In this document: positions 42,136-54,011 of the stretch, piece after piece | Layout of the letters: each line of letters begins with the position of its first letter | Numbering within the stretch: the stretch's first letter is position 1 | NCBI GenBank assembly: GCA_015680685.1 | Contig: MNCI01016563.1 | Location: 1 to 64,000, forward strand | Direction of reading: 5' to 3' | Length of the DNA stretch: 64,000 nucleotides | From: Gnetum montanum | Lineage: Eukaryota; Streptophyta; Gnetopsida; Gnetales; Gnetaceae | Made by a program: the position numbers and the translations under genes | Notes under the pieces: model-generated | Told to the model about the DNA's origin: nothing | What the model saw: only the letters and a program-made list of their open reading frames with translations | The model's database searches: none

Positions 42136-45100
42136 GTTGATCAACAACCATCATAAGCTTCACTCATTTATCTCAACTTGTTTAATATGTTTGAAAGAAA
42201 TGTTTAACACATCATGATTGTGGAGAAGATTAAGTACCCTTACAAGGATCGTTTTATAAATTAATTCTATTTATGTAGGTAAACTATGAAAAATCAACTT
42301 AGATGATAATCATAAGACATCAATTCTCAACCAATATCATGAGATGATATTTATACACATTATAAGAAAGAAAAAAACAATTATGAAGAGTCATATTGAT
42401 TGTGAAGAGTCATAACTATTAGAGTATGATAAAAGAGTGTCAGTACATCCAAAAAGAAAAAAAAAATTAAAAAAGGAATAAGGTGGTGTGTACAAAATAA
42501 AGTACACTTAGATGAAGTAAAGAAGAGGAACAATTCATGTGGAAGAGAACACATTGAACACAAATAATTTGAAGAAGATTAAAACCTAATTTGCATGAGA
42601 ATGAAATGAGCCTAAGAGAAAGATGTGATTACAATCAGAAGATGATGATTGGTTGTGTCATAGAAAATAATACATAAGAAAGAGAATCATGCACACATAG
42701 AAAAGAATAACTCATGTAATTGAATCAAGTATGATAAGTAGGTGTAACACTTTGAAGGAATGAGAATTTTAATCAAGTCCTCTCACCAAAAATAGACATT
42801 GATGAAGAAAGATGGAAACATCATTATTGTGAATAGAGATAATGAAAATAAAATTCATAATCAAGTTGGTAAAGGTAAAGTTTATTTGTGTGAATAATGA
42901 AAGATAAAATTTTCCAACCAAGATGAAAATCATCTTGTAAGAAAGACAAATGGAATAGGCATATCAAAATTCATTTTATATAAGACAATATTAACCAATG
43001 ACAAGAATTGAACTTAAAAATGTCGATGAAGGAAGAACATACAAAACTAAGCAAGAAGACTATAGTAGCATAAGGAAGTCCACAAAAGATGGGAATGCCT
43101 ACTGATATATAGAAAACTAAAGTTGCAAAGAATGTGATGGATCATGATTTATTCTACATGAATACTAATATCATAATGTAAACCTATAGTGTTGAAGTTA
43201 TAATTTGATAATGATTTTGGTGGGAAATATATTTTATTCTCATAATTAATTTAATTCAACATGATATCATAATATGGTTAGTTCCAAAAGAAAACATTAA
43301 CAAGTATTTAGTGAGAAAACCAAATGGAAATTTAAATTGAAAAGAAGTCATTAAGAAACTTAGACATTAGGAAATAATGGATTAAGAGGATATTAAAGGT
43401 TGTTAAAGATGATCTTGTAGATTAGGGAGGCAAAGAAGAGTAAATGGAAATCTTGATCACCAAAAGAGAAGAAATTGCAAGATCCAATTAGACATTGAAC
43501 ACAATCTTAAGGAAAGTGTTTGATAGCCTAAAGAAGGTGGAGTAGACATATATGAATATAGTAAAATAATGATGATTTAACATCTTGAAATTGATGTAGG
43601 AGATTTCTTAGAAAGGATAACTAGCATCATGATGTTAATGTAAGATGTAAGAAGAGAGTAAGATTGGATGAAAAAATAACTTGTTGAAGTAGAAAGCTTG
43701 ATGAACAAAGTCTATGTTGATGCTTTAAGCTAAAAGGTTTATAGGAACACCTGAAGATCAAGCAACAAAAAAATAGGTTGGAATCAATAAAAGAGACGGA
43801 ATCCATATGGAAGAGGGAGAAATTAGTGTTCCAATTTTTGTAATTAATTGCACATTTACCTTGTAAACACTTCCACTATTATATTAATTAAAGTGAATTT
43901 TTTATTTTATTTTCATGCCATCGCTTCTATAAATGATGTCAAATCCTAATAAATNTTTTATTTTATTTTCATGCCATCGCTTCTATAAATGATGTCAAAT
44001 CCTAATAAATAAAGACTAACTCCTAGAAATAATAAATCTTGATGATATTGATATGAGAAAAAGGATATTCCAAAAAAAAAACCACAAATTCTTTCTTGCA
44101 ATCTATTTACTTGATAAAGCCCTACACAACATTGAGAGAACATTGAATTTGGAATCATAATAATCAAGAAGAATTTATCAATACAATAAGAAAGAAGTCT
44201 AGAGTGCTTATCTATGTTTATAGCCTAGTGCAATTAAAAAAATTTAGTTTAAGTACTAGAGGACAAGAAGCTAATTAAAGGAAAATGTTGCATATGTTGG
44301 AAGATCCTCTAGTGGTCTCTACAAGAGATGTGATGGAAAGATATGAATTTTTTTTATACACTAGACTAGTCTACAATAAATCAAAGGTGGACTATTTTAA
44401 GATTTAGAAGGAAAAGTTTAAGAAAATGGGACTAGAAGGCTACATGGATGCCACACTATAACATGATGAGGTAATCCATTCTTGTGTAATCTGTGAAGGT
44501 TTATGGACATACAAAAATGAAAGATTTTTAATTGAATTTAAGGAATCTTAACTGATGATGAAGATCTCAAAAAAATTAATGAAATATATTTCAAAGATAC
44601 CTTCACACTTTGCCCTAAATTTAATGCCAAATTTGTGTCCAAGATAGATTTGCAAGAAATATTTTGCAACCCTTTTGCAATAGATGAAAATAAAATGTGA
44701 ATCAAAATTATTCACTTAAAAGAGCCATATATGTTCTATAGCTAAAAGTTTTAGAACTTACATTTTTTACAAAGATAGAAAAAACTATATTATTATATTC
44801 AATTTAGAAAAGATCTACATAATATAGAAGCATGATGCAAAATTTTTTTGGGCAAGACATATCATAATGAGGGTAGATGAATAGCTTGTCAAATATTGTG
44901 TTAGAGTGTACTCCTAAGTTAAGGTACAATTATTAGTTCCTTATCTTAATCTACTAGCAAGTATGAATGGTCATGATGGTTTAGTAAATAGTTGTAACTC
45001 CTTACAAAGGATGAAAGACTACAAGTTCTCACTTCATAAAATAAGGAACAACATGGAACAATAAGAAATAATAATGGAACAACAATAAAGAAGGTATGAA

Positions 45101-45216
45101 TATGATCAATGATAAAGAAGTGTACTATGTCAAAGAAGCAAGTAGGAGCATGCAACAATGCTAATAGAAGTATAATAAAACAAAAACGACATTACAATTT
45201 ATAGATTCATAATGAT
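42136..45216. other. AT-rich intergenic DNA
   Basis: No gene is supported. 44530-44720 gives a short peptide-like stretch (DLQEIFCNPFAIDENKM) between stops, which might be a remnant of an unrecognised coding sequence. The rest is low-complexity A/G-rich DNA. Confidence 0.45.
43900..44010. repeat. 55-bp perfect duplication around a single N (contig join)
   Basis: The same 55 bases lie at 43900-43954 and 43956-44010 with only an N (43955) between. This is what two overlapping contig ends look like when joined without merging. I read it as an assembly artefact, not biology. Confidence 0.9.
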
Positions 45217-46196
45217 TGATGAGAGCAGTTACTCTAATTATTAGAGTGGTTACTCTAACGGTCACTCTAGCAGTTATTCTAATTATTAGAGCAGTTACTC
45301 TAATTATTAGAGTGGTTACTCTAGTGGTTACTCTAGTAGTTATTCTAATTCTTAGAGTGGTTACTCTAGTAGTTATTCTAATTATTAGAGTAGTTACTCT
45401 AATTATTAGAGTAGTTGCTCCCAAGCCTATAAATATAGTGCCTAGGCGCACAATTGGGAAGAAGTCTTCTAACAGTCAAGTAACGAAACTCTTGTAGTCT
45501 GTTTGAAAGTTAGAGTATTTTCCAAGTGCTCATAGTAAGAGGTCTATGTGGGGATGGATCTTTATTTAAGCAATGTGTACCTAAGCACACCTTGTATATA
45601 GCAATAAAGACGAGCTCTTTGATTCATCCTTGCAACACTTGAGATTTGTTTTCTTATGCATTTCTTGTATTTTATTTTCTTATGCATTTATATTATTTTA
45701 TTTTATTTTATGGACTTTACATTTCTGTTATTAGTATAGCAATTCATTTTGATCAATTAAGCAAACCGTTAAATTACACAAGCACGACCACTTTGAGCAT
45801 GCGTGTAATGCTTGGTAACCTAGTAACGATTAGCATTTGGTAATCCTAGCAGTCTTGCACTAGTTCAGGATGTGTACGACAAGTGGGAATAGATGTTGGT
45901 GTTAAGATTAGTTAGAACTTAGTTAATGAGTTGTTAAGTTAAATTAGTTACTTAGTTACCTCTCTCCTTCCCTACTAGCACAAGACATAAAAACATAAAA
46001 GCTATAAAAATCATATGCCTCAAGCTTACTTAATCATACAATCGTGACATATAGGTAAGCTTGGAAAGACAACGATCAACCAACCCATCCTTGTTCCACA
46101 AGGACACATAAGCACTTAGTCTTGGAATTCAACTGGATTGTGCATGAAATGCTCGTATTCATATGGTTGAGTGTAAGGGTACCTTGCCGCTCATCA
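45217..46196 (+). repeat. 5' LTR of element C (Athila-like)
   Basis: 980 bp, TGATGAGAGC...CTCATCA, followed by a primer-binding site. The part after the TATA box (CCTATAAATATAGTGCC) matches the family LTRs; the part before it is a private AT-rich tandem array. No matching 3' LTR is in the window. Confidence 0.9.
45221..45420 (+). repeat. Short tandem inverted-repeat array in the U3 of element C
   Basis: Units of about 18 bp built from (G/A)GTTACTCTAATTATTAGAG are repeated around ten times with small changes. CTCTAATTATTAGAG is nearly its own reverse complement. Because the unit is a multiple of three, both strands stay open by chance, but there is no gene. Confidence 0.9.
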
Positions 46197-46197
46197 T

Positions 46198-46215
46198 TGG
46201 CGCCGTTGCTAGGGA
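46198..46215 (+). other. Primer-binding site of element C
   Basis: TGGCGCCGTTGCTAGGGA, one base after the LTR; one or two changes from the Athila-type site and close to that of element A. Confidence 0.9.
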
Positions 46216-46332
46216 CTTAGTTGTTTGTGCGCTAATTAGAACTTAGTAAATCATTCACATCATTGGAATGAACCCTTAGGGTTGATTGAAAAATAAATAA
46301 ATAAGAGTACATTGCACACTGAACAGACAAGT

Positions 46333-46785
46333 ATGTCTCCTTCTTACTTCTACAGGAAACAATCGACGACGTAATGCACATGACGTTGATCCGCTACTCC
46401 CTCAACAAGTTCGAGTGGCATATATTCATCCCGATAAGTATATACCAGACTTCACCTTTATCCTCCATTAAGATGAACAACTGTGTTGGTGAGACTTAGA
46501 AGGTAACATAATATTAGTTCCTGATCGTTCAGTCCCAAGCATGCTTCTTTGATCTCTCATACGAATTGGCATGCCGCACTTACATGCAGAATACGTTGTG
46601 CAAGACCATGACTCAAGAGAATACCATCCCACAAAGGTACAACGTCAAAGATACTTGCAACAGGAGAGACATCATAAGTCTTTGAAGGGTAAGTGGTCCT
46701 AGGATGTCCCACATGTCTTAAGTGAAAATGAGGGTGGTGAACATACCGCAGGCAGTCACCCACACAACGATGTTCCTCCCCTTGA
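46333..46785 (+). pseudogene. gag start of element C (truncated)
   Basis: Shares with element A the peptide HPDKYIPDFTFILH, then LEGNIILVPDR, AEYVVQDHDSREYHPTKVQRQR. Stops where A has Gln or Arg codons (after FILH, after QLCW). The frame is lost abruptly at about 46788 where element D sequence begins, before the capsid domain. Confidence 0.8.
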
Positions 46786-46788
46786 CTC

Positions 46789-47803
46789 TGGGTCACAACA
46801 TAAAATTGACACCCACAACATGGTCTGTTGGGACCATAAACTAGCTCTTCCACTATCCACTATGACATAAAACTAGTAGATTGCAGTTTTCCCAGATGTG
46901 AAACCAGGACCACGGCCTACTGAGGCTTAAAACCAGCAACGATAGTCAACCAGGACTCAAAACTGGAATTGGCCAAGAATTCCATGAAGAAAGTGAGCGT
47001 GGTCATTCTTGCACAGCATCCCTACCAGATAGAACGAGTAAGACACAACACCGTTACCCCGTCGGCATTTTGCTGATTCCTTGAACATGCTGAAAGGCAT
47101 ATTACTGACCCCTCGGAGATGTTACTACGATGACCACTCTGTAGCTGCACCTCTGGGGATCAATTTTGCCGCTTGGGGCCACAAAGAAACTGTGGTCATC
47201 TGTAGTCTCAGCGGCCTCCATCCATCACCGTTACTGAACTCTGGCCTAGCAGATTCATCTGACTTGTTCTTTGCCCAATCATTGGGGCAAGATGAATCTA
47301 GCTGTCGACGACGGTTTCATGAACTGTAGCACCAACATTGGGATGCTTGCTCCCCGTCATGGTCGTTGTTTCATGGTCTGCACTCTCCTTTTCTCTTTGG
47401 ATGGTACTTGTTTCAACAACCTCCCTCCTTAGCGATTAGGACGATTGCTTCTGCGCTCTGCTCTTTGTTATGTTTTGTAGGTTACTTGCTACGACAACGT
47501 TGATCGAGAGTGCATTCATTAGCAGGTAAGGTGTCACGACATCCCGATGCAATTGCTCAGACTAGCCTGGCCACCTAGGAGTGCAAACCCTACCTCTCCC
47601 TCCATTTGATCCATTATTTCATTTTCCCCTTCCTTTGTCCTCATGACCACTGTTAACTCTTGCTTTGCATATATAGAGCGTGAATGTTCAAGAAACACTC
47701 TTTCGCATCTTCGTGTCCATGAACTGGCGTAACGCAACTCGCCTAAGTGGAATGTAATTCAAAAACAAAAAGGGGGGGGGGGGGCAAAGTTTGGCAAAAT
47801 GGA
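46789..47803 (+). repeat. Displaced copy of element D 3' untranslated region
   Basis: Matches 58442-59458, the region between pol and the 3' LTR of element D, including the polypurine tract, and runs straight into the 5' LTR. A normal single insertion would have host DNA here. It implies a second D copy to the left, now reduced to this piece. The left edge abuts the gag of element C. Confidence 0.6.
47771..47784 (+). other. Polypurine-tract-like run (left copy)
   Basis: An A followed by 13 G, preceded by AAAAACAAAA. The right copy at 59426-59443 reads AAAAAGGGGGGGGAGAAAG. Each lies about 15-20 bp before the TGTAA start of an LTR, somewhat farther than usual. Confidence 0.5.
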
Positions 47804-49661
47804 TGTAAAATAGCTCATCCAGGCCACGTGGGTGTAACACAACTCATCCGCACAAGCCCTCCATATACAGTAGGATGGCGTAACCTCTCGAAAATACATT
47901 CGCAGAAGGATGCTATAACTTGTTCACAAAAGTTTCATGTTCACGTGCTTGAGTCTTCCCCAAACCTCCCTCCTTTTACTCCTGTAAACTCCCTTCTATG
48001 CTTTCTTTCCTACCCTACCTTAGCACTCCCAGATTTGACAAAGCGACATTTGAGCAATCTCTGACAGACACTGTTGGTGTCTTTACCTCTTTGGTGTTTC
48101 GTATTCTTTATCGACGTCTTTCAGACAAGCCCTTTAAATGTCAAATAAGAGGGGCCATTGAAACACCATAAAATTTTCAAAGCCTTGACGGATCAGCAAA
48201 ATCTAGCGACCAAAGCAGGAAGTCACGACAAGGCGCAGCATAGTACAGACGAACTTCAGGAGACAGAACGAAACAATAGGTGCACGGCGGCAAGACTTCC
48301 ACTTTGCGAATTTTCTATCTTTGAAAATCTCAATATTTAACATATTACGCTACATTACGCAACATAGCGTAATGCTGCGTTGCACAGTGTAATATCAAAG
48401 ACAGTCCATCGCAACATAAATGATGGCAAACATGCAAGACTTCAACAGCCTAGTAAAAATGTCAAGGCCTAAGCAATGATCTGCAGCATAACGTGCATTT
48501 CAGCAGGTTTGCTTTCCTGGTTAAGGGGCCCATTACACTGCTTTATGCAGTGCGGCATAGTAAAAACCCTGAAAGAGATTGAAATAGAGGAAGAGCGGCA
48601 ACAATGCTTCAACTTTTCCCGTTTCGTTATTTTACGCTGAATTACGCTATGATGTGTAATTTAGTATAAGAGATTGAAACAGAGGAAGAGCGGCAACAAT
48701 GCTTCAACTTTTGCGATTTCGTTATTTTACGCTGAAATATGCTATGATGTGTAATTTAGTGTAATGCAGTGTAATTCAAGTAATGACAAGCACAATTCAG
48801 ACATCAATGGTTCATATGCCATAATACGCTCTCTAGCGTATTACAACGTAATCAAAGGACAGTTTGTTGCCAAAGCCTGCACGAGGGTAGTTTACGACGT
48901 GTTACGCAGCATAGCGTCGCAAGCTTCAACAACAACACATTGAGTCAACGACATTTTATGAGTTCAGGACATGCGTCACTTAAACCGCATTTTTCTCCTG
49001 ACCCTAGCCTTATAAATGCTCTAGTTGACAAAGATCAAAGAGATGGGTAGATTTTTTTTCTTTCAAGATTGGCAAAAGAGCAAAAGAGAATCAGTGATCG
49101 TGAGAGCGTTGGAGGTGATTGGCGAGAATTCTTGATCAGAAACAACCAGCTACTGGATATTCTCCCCCAGGTTTAACTTTCTTGCACCTAGATTGGCTAG
49201 ATCAAGGTAGATTGATCCTTGCTTGTTTCATCTTTAGATAACTTTCTTATTACTGGCATGTGCTTCGTCTACACCGAAGCCCGCCTGAAATCATTGTATT
49301 GAACATATTTTTTTTCATAAATTAAATCCCAGATCTTGTGATCGTATTCCCTACAAAATCTGATCCCTTGCATCCTAGTTATACGGATTTGGCAATCTCA
49401 TCTAAATTGTTTGCATTGTTTTCACATGCTTTTGGGATTAACAATATTGCATCGCCTTATAAAGAATCTTCATTTTGTCATGAAATTATTACCAAAATTT
49501 TACTGATTAAATAAGTCCCTATTTGATTGACAAGACCATTCAGGGTACCTTGGATTCATTTTTTTTCTCTCCAGCATGGTCCTCGTACGGATCTGGGGTT
49601 AGAACTATGTACACGGACTTTTGTTCGGTATTTCCAGTGATCGATGTTTTCTGTTGTTACA
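47804..49661 (+). repeat. 5' LTR of element D
   Basis: 1,858 bp, TGTAA...TTACA. U3 is full of ATTACGC/GCGTAAT inverted words (48340-48400) and carries two 95-bp tandem units. A TATA box (TATAAATG, 49011-49018) lies about 650 bp before the end. The boundary is set by the terminal inverted repeat and the upstream polypurine run; an alternative start at 46789 is discussed under rejected items. Confidence 0.7.
48574..48763 (+). repeat. Two 95-bp tandem units in the 5' LTR of D
   Basis: Units start AGAGATTGAAA at 48574 and 48669. The 3' LTR has three (60228-60512), which accounts for its 94 extra bases. Confidence 0.9.
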
Positions 49662-49667
49662 GTTTTC

Positions 49668-49686
49668 TGGTGCTAGAAGAAGGGCC
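49668..49686 (+). other. Primer-binding site of element D
   Basis: TGGTGCTAGAAGAAGGGCC begins 6 bp after the LTR. It resembles the TGGCGCTAGAAGGAGGGCC type found after LTRs of Tat-lineage elements (from memory). I do not assign the tRNA. Confidence 0.65.
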
Positions 49687-49917
49687 TTCATATCTGATCC
49701 GTATTTTATGGGTAGTCTTGTAAGTTGTCTGTACCCATTGTCAATCAACGTAAACATAATACCTCTGAGGTTGTTTACGAAATTGTGTGGTGCAGATCAG
49801 TCGCTTCGATGATTCCTTTGGAATCCTACAAGATAAAAGCCCCGATTATTATCTTAGTTCACCTTTGTCCTTCCAATCTTTACTTTTATCATCAATATCT
49901 CCAAATCGCAAAAAAAA
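49687..49917 (+). other. Leader of element D
   Basis: Non-coding, ends in an A-rich run just before the gag ATG. Contains no other feature I can support. Confidence 0.5.
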
Positions 49918-52236
49918 ATGAGTACATCAACTACTGCCGTTGACACCACTAGCCTTGAGAATCCTTGGACCATGCAAGTCACGCCTCCCATGGTCGAGCA
50001 ACCACTCAATCTGGTGCGACCACGCCGCTCCCTCAAGCTACAAAACAAGGAGCCTGAGGGACACGCTCAGTGCAGGCAAAGCTACAACTTCCTCTGTGCT
50101 AAATTAGTGGTAAACCTGCCTATGTATCCGTAAGAACTCGAGGAAAAATGAGAGTACGAGTTCATGTACTGCAACAGGAATGAACTCATTCCTACGCCTA
50201 GCACTTTCATACCCTTGATAGATCAATAGAAGTGGATCCTAGATCAAATGTTGATGGCAAAGACATCTCTAGAACAACAGAAGACCTTGCTTCGTGATGA
50301 AACGCTTCACGACGGACAAGACGATCTAGAATCTCACTCTGAGAGAGGCAGTCATGCCGATTTCACCATGGCCCCTCCCTCCACAACGTCTCGTGTAAAT
50401 TCTTTATTCATGGTCACCACACCGTTGACGTTATCTAACACCGATCGAATCCTGCATTCACCGCGTTTACATTTTCTCTCTCCGACTATCTTCCCAGATG
50501 ACGGTCCATCACAGATCATTCCTCAATCGGCGCGATTACCTAACCCACCTCATTGTGTGCTTATGCCTGTGCCACCACATGTGCACGCGATACCTACAAC
50601 GCCGACTATGCTCCCCATTCACACGATAGGGTGTACCACCATAGCTTGGTGGGCTCCCAACATGTTTCTTGTTGCGCATCCTGCGCAAATGCACCACCAT
50701 CCCTGCCTTCAAGGCCAGGTCCCGCAAGCACAAAACCCAGTCGCAGGATCATTACCCATGCCCCCGGTTACACAAACAACGTACCCAATGGCGTAACCGA
50801 TGGTGGTTCCCCCACCTGCATGAACTACCGAATGGTGGATGCCACAAGCAACATTGCCTGTAGGGACTATCCCGATAGCACCGACTATCGGCCAAGCTGT
50901 TGCCTTTGTGCCGCCACCCGGTGTGGCTCCTTCTTTCGCTCCACAAATGACCTCGTCATCTACAGGTCTAGACCAAGCCTTCCAGCTCATCTAGACCCTT
51001 ACAGAAGAGTTCAAGCGTCTCAGGGTTGCTGGCTCTGACACTGTACAAGTCATGGATTTCTACCATGACGATCCTATTAGCCTAGCAGTCCCAGTCCTAT
51101 CGTTGCCACCTGGGATGCCCCTTCCCCATTTCATAAAATACAATGGGGAAGGTGATCCCAACGTTCACCTGGTTACTTTCAGGTCAGAATCCTTATTATT
51201 GCAATAATGGCCACATACTATAATCTGTGTTTTTGCTATGTCTTTAACGGGTAAAGCTTTGGACTGGTACCGAGCACTTCCATGTGCTTCCATTTCAACT
51301 TTGGAAGAGTTGTTAACTCAGTTTGTGACTCGTTTCAAATACAACCTGAAGCTAGAAGTCACACTAGACCATCTCATGGGAGTTAAACAAGACCCGCTCG
51401 AGTTGATTCAAAAGTTTATACAACGTTGGAGCACTACCTTGAGTGAGATCTGCAAACCCATCGCGGAGGCCCATCTATTGGCAATCTTCAAGGGAGCGGT
51501 CAACGACTTCATCAAGTCTAAGCTGTATTACCTCACTCCCTGTTCTCTTAGCCAAGCCTTTACTTAGACCAAGAGCATCCAAGATGCAGTGGAGGCTAGT
51601 AAAGATCCGGCGTATGTGGCCTACAAAAATGCCCATAGCAAGGGTAAGGACAAAGGAAAAACCATGATGACTACAGTTGCGGCGGTTGTTGAAGGGGCCA
51701 AGAAAAATAACAACAACAGCAAGAAAACTACTACGGAGCCAGCTAAGCTAACAACTAGCTCAAGTGGCACCAATCAAGAAGCTCCTTCTGCCTCTGAAAC
51801 ACCCCCACAGCCGTTGCCAAAATTTGAGTGTAAGGACCGCTCAAATTACGCAACTCTACCTATGAAGCCTTCAGAACTTCTGAAATAATTATTGGGAACT
51901 AGTCACATTTGACACAAGGTGGTGTCGGAGGAGGCCCTGAAATGTCACAGGCATCATTGTGAGTTACTTAAGAACCCCTCCTTGGCACAACCTAATGAAC
52001 CTCCCATTCCCAAGAACTTTAGGCTAGATTGATTCTGCGACTATCATCAATTGTGCGGTTATGACATGGATTACTGCTGGGCGTTGAAAGATAACATTCA
52101 ACGCATGATCGATCAAGGTAACTTAATCTTGGACAGTAGTAGTCCAGTTGGCCCGAAAAACCAAGCCCTGCATGTGTACCAAGACCCTTTAAATGCAAGT
52201 AATGTAGGGTACACAATTAACGTGGTAGGAGCATAG
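49918..52236 (+). pseudogene. gag of element D
   Basis: One frame throughout, opened by MSTSTTAVDTTSLENPW and broken by about ten stops but no frameshift. A long Pro/Thr-rich N-terminal part is followed by the capsid domain (about 51100-51600: MPLPHFIKYNGEGDPNVHL, GKALDWYRALP, LMGVKQDPLELIQKFIQRW). A lysine-rich linker leads to a knuckle-like CDYHQLCGYDMDYCWALKD near 52040-52100, matching the Tat-type 'CxYH...GH...DC..LK' pattern. Confidence 0.85.
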
Positions 52237-52401
52237 GGTGATAATCAGGCACAGCCGAAATAATCTTTCGTGCTACGAATGCATCCTCATTCTCCCTAAA
52301 CAACAGATTCAACAACATCAACAAGTGGTGCTCCACGATAACCTTTTATCCTTCGAGCCCCTTCTTAGACAAATTCTCGACAACCCACTGTCGGTAAAGC
52401 C

Positions 52402-53350
52402 GTGGCCCAGCCCATGCCTACGCCTAAGGCCCCCTTCATCATCAGGGTGCAAAAACCATTGATAACCCTTCCTACACAAGGGCAAACCTCCAAGTTAAAC
52501 TCTCAATCCCAATTTAATGGAAAAGGAGAAGGAGGCAAGATAATCGGTACGGCCAAGGATCATCTTACTCTGGGGTTTCCCCAGCCTAAACCCCTCACCT
52601 CTGTACCCTTGGCCCCATTTCCTAAAGATGGAGAAGTTATGCAAATGCAACCATTTACTCCTGGCAGAAAGAAGCATAGCCCTCGACTGAATATCACTCC
52701 TCCCCAACAAATTGGTCTCCTAAGGCGAATGGAAAAGGAAAAATGTGACAAGCGGCCAGATCGTGGGCGGGATCTGTTCGATGCCTTTACGAAAGTCAAA
52801 CAGGCTCTAAAACAAAAAAATAAAACTTTGAGCCTTTATGACTTACTCATGACATCATAGAAGCATCGTGAGGCTATGGTTTGCATGCTAACGTCCATAC
52901 CTGTGGATGAAGGCCTGCCCGTGGATGAAGAAACGATTCATTCCATTATGCTTCCTCTCATGGATGAGAAACCAAGGCCTTCCTTGTTGACCTTTCGCGA
53001 CGAATCCATTAAGGATGACCCATAAAAGGATCATGTAACAACGGCGCCCATGTTCATCACCATTTGGGTTGGGCACCATCGAATTTGGAGGGTACATGTG
53101 GATGCTAGGGCGGCCGCTAATGTCATCCCCTACCCCATAGTGGATAAGCTGGGTCTGATCGATTAGATCAGTCCTACCACCACGTCATGTTTAAAATCGT
53201 TCAATGGGGCACGAGTGCAAGTCAAAGGAACTATGCACATCAACTTCGTGGCGGGGGAGCAATTCCCCACAGACGCAACCTTCATTGTTGTCGAAGAGAT
53301 GCCTGGCTTCAACTTGATCCTAGGGAGGTCTTGGTTGGCTCAACTAAGAC
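52402..53350 (+). pseudogene. Protease region of element D
   Basis: Same frame as gag. The linker (MAQPMPTPKAPFIIRV, DLFDAFTKVKQALKQKNKTLSLYDLLMTS) leads to the protease core near 53090-53345: VDARAAANVIPYPI holds the catalytic Asp in a D-A-R-A version of the usual D-G-G/S-A loop, and LILGRSWLAQL is the second motif. Stops are present at 52858, 53023 and 53164. It is cut at 53350 by the duplicated block. Confidence 0.8.
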
Positions 53351-53694
53351 ACCCTTGGCCCCATTTCCTAAAGATGGAGAAGTTATGCAAATGCAACCAT
53401 TTACTCCTGGCAGAAAGAAGCATAGCCCTCGACTGAATATCACTCCTCCCCAACAAATTGGTCTCCTAAGGCGAATGGAAAAGGAAAAATGTGACAAGCG
53501 GCCAGATCGTGGGCGGGATCTGTTCGATGCCTTTACGAAAGTCAAACAGGCTCTAAAACAAAAAAATAAAACTTTGAGCCTTTATGACTTACTCATGACA
53601 TCACAGAAGCATCGTGAGGCTATGGTTTGCATGCTAACGTCCATACCTGTGGATGAAGGCCTGCCCGTGGATGAAGAAACGATTCATTCCATTA
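52605..53694 (+). repeat. 344-bp near-perfect direct repeat (52605-52948 and 53351-53694)
   Basis: The two copies differ at one base by eye (TAG at 52858 against CAG in the second copy). The second copy interrupts the protease between GRSWLAQL and LIHQEIHFPY, which are adjacent in related proteins, and ends at an N (53695). I read the second copy as a mis-assembled contig end. Confidence 0.85.
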
Positions 53695-53695
53695 N
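53695..53695. other. Single N: assembly join in the protease of D
   Basis: The sequence right of the N resumes the true protease end (LIHQEIHFPYAGGE). Compare the other Ns at 22117 and 43955. Confidence 0.85.
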
Positions 53696-53999
53696 GCTTA
53701 TACATCAGGAGATACATTTTCCCTATGCAGGAGGAGAGGTGGTTATCCACGGTGATGAAATAACCTCTCAAGTCGTTAATAACATAGAAACGGAGCTGGG
53801 GTCGGAAATCGAAATGTCTGAAGATCAATCCCTTATCCGAATACTCGAACAAGCCGAAACAGTGGCTGATGATAGCCTAACTTGGGCCGAGCTACCATTC
53901 CCAAAAGATGAGTGTGATGTGAAGGAAAAGGGCAGTAAATCCCCTCGTCTTTACGCGTCACCAAGAATAAAAGCGATCAGGAAACAATTACAAGGCTAG
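53696..53999 (+). pseudogene. Protease C-terminal part of element D
   Basis: Open for 101 codons: LIHQEIHFPYAGGEVVIHGDEI, then an acidic stretch and IKAIRKQLQG, ending at a TAG. This is the usual continuation after the GRSWL motif in Tat-type proteins. Confidence 0.75.
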
Positions 54000-54011
54000 C
54001 CAGTAAACCAG

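Noticed and set aside
44530-44720. Possible remnant coding sequence between B and C
   Set aside because: A short peptide-like stretch between stops with no family I recognise; too weak to list as a gene.
45161-45497. Long overlapping open frames on both strands (Val/Thr/Ile-rich)
   Set aside because: They come from an 18-bp tandem array in the U3 of element C; a repeat unit divisible by three keeps frames open by chance.
46789-46790. TGGGTCAC as the 5' end of the element D LTR
   Set aside because: It starts with TG but has no purine tract upstream in the right copy, no inverted match to TTACA, and no target duplication. TGTAA at 47804/59459 satisfies the inverted repeat and follows a purine run. 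Not fully excluded.
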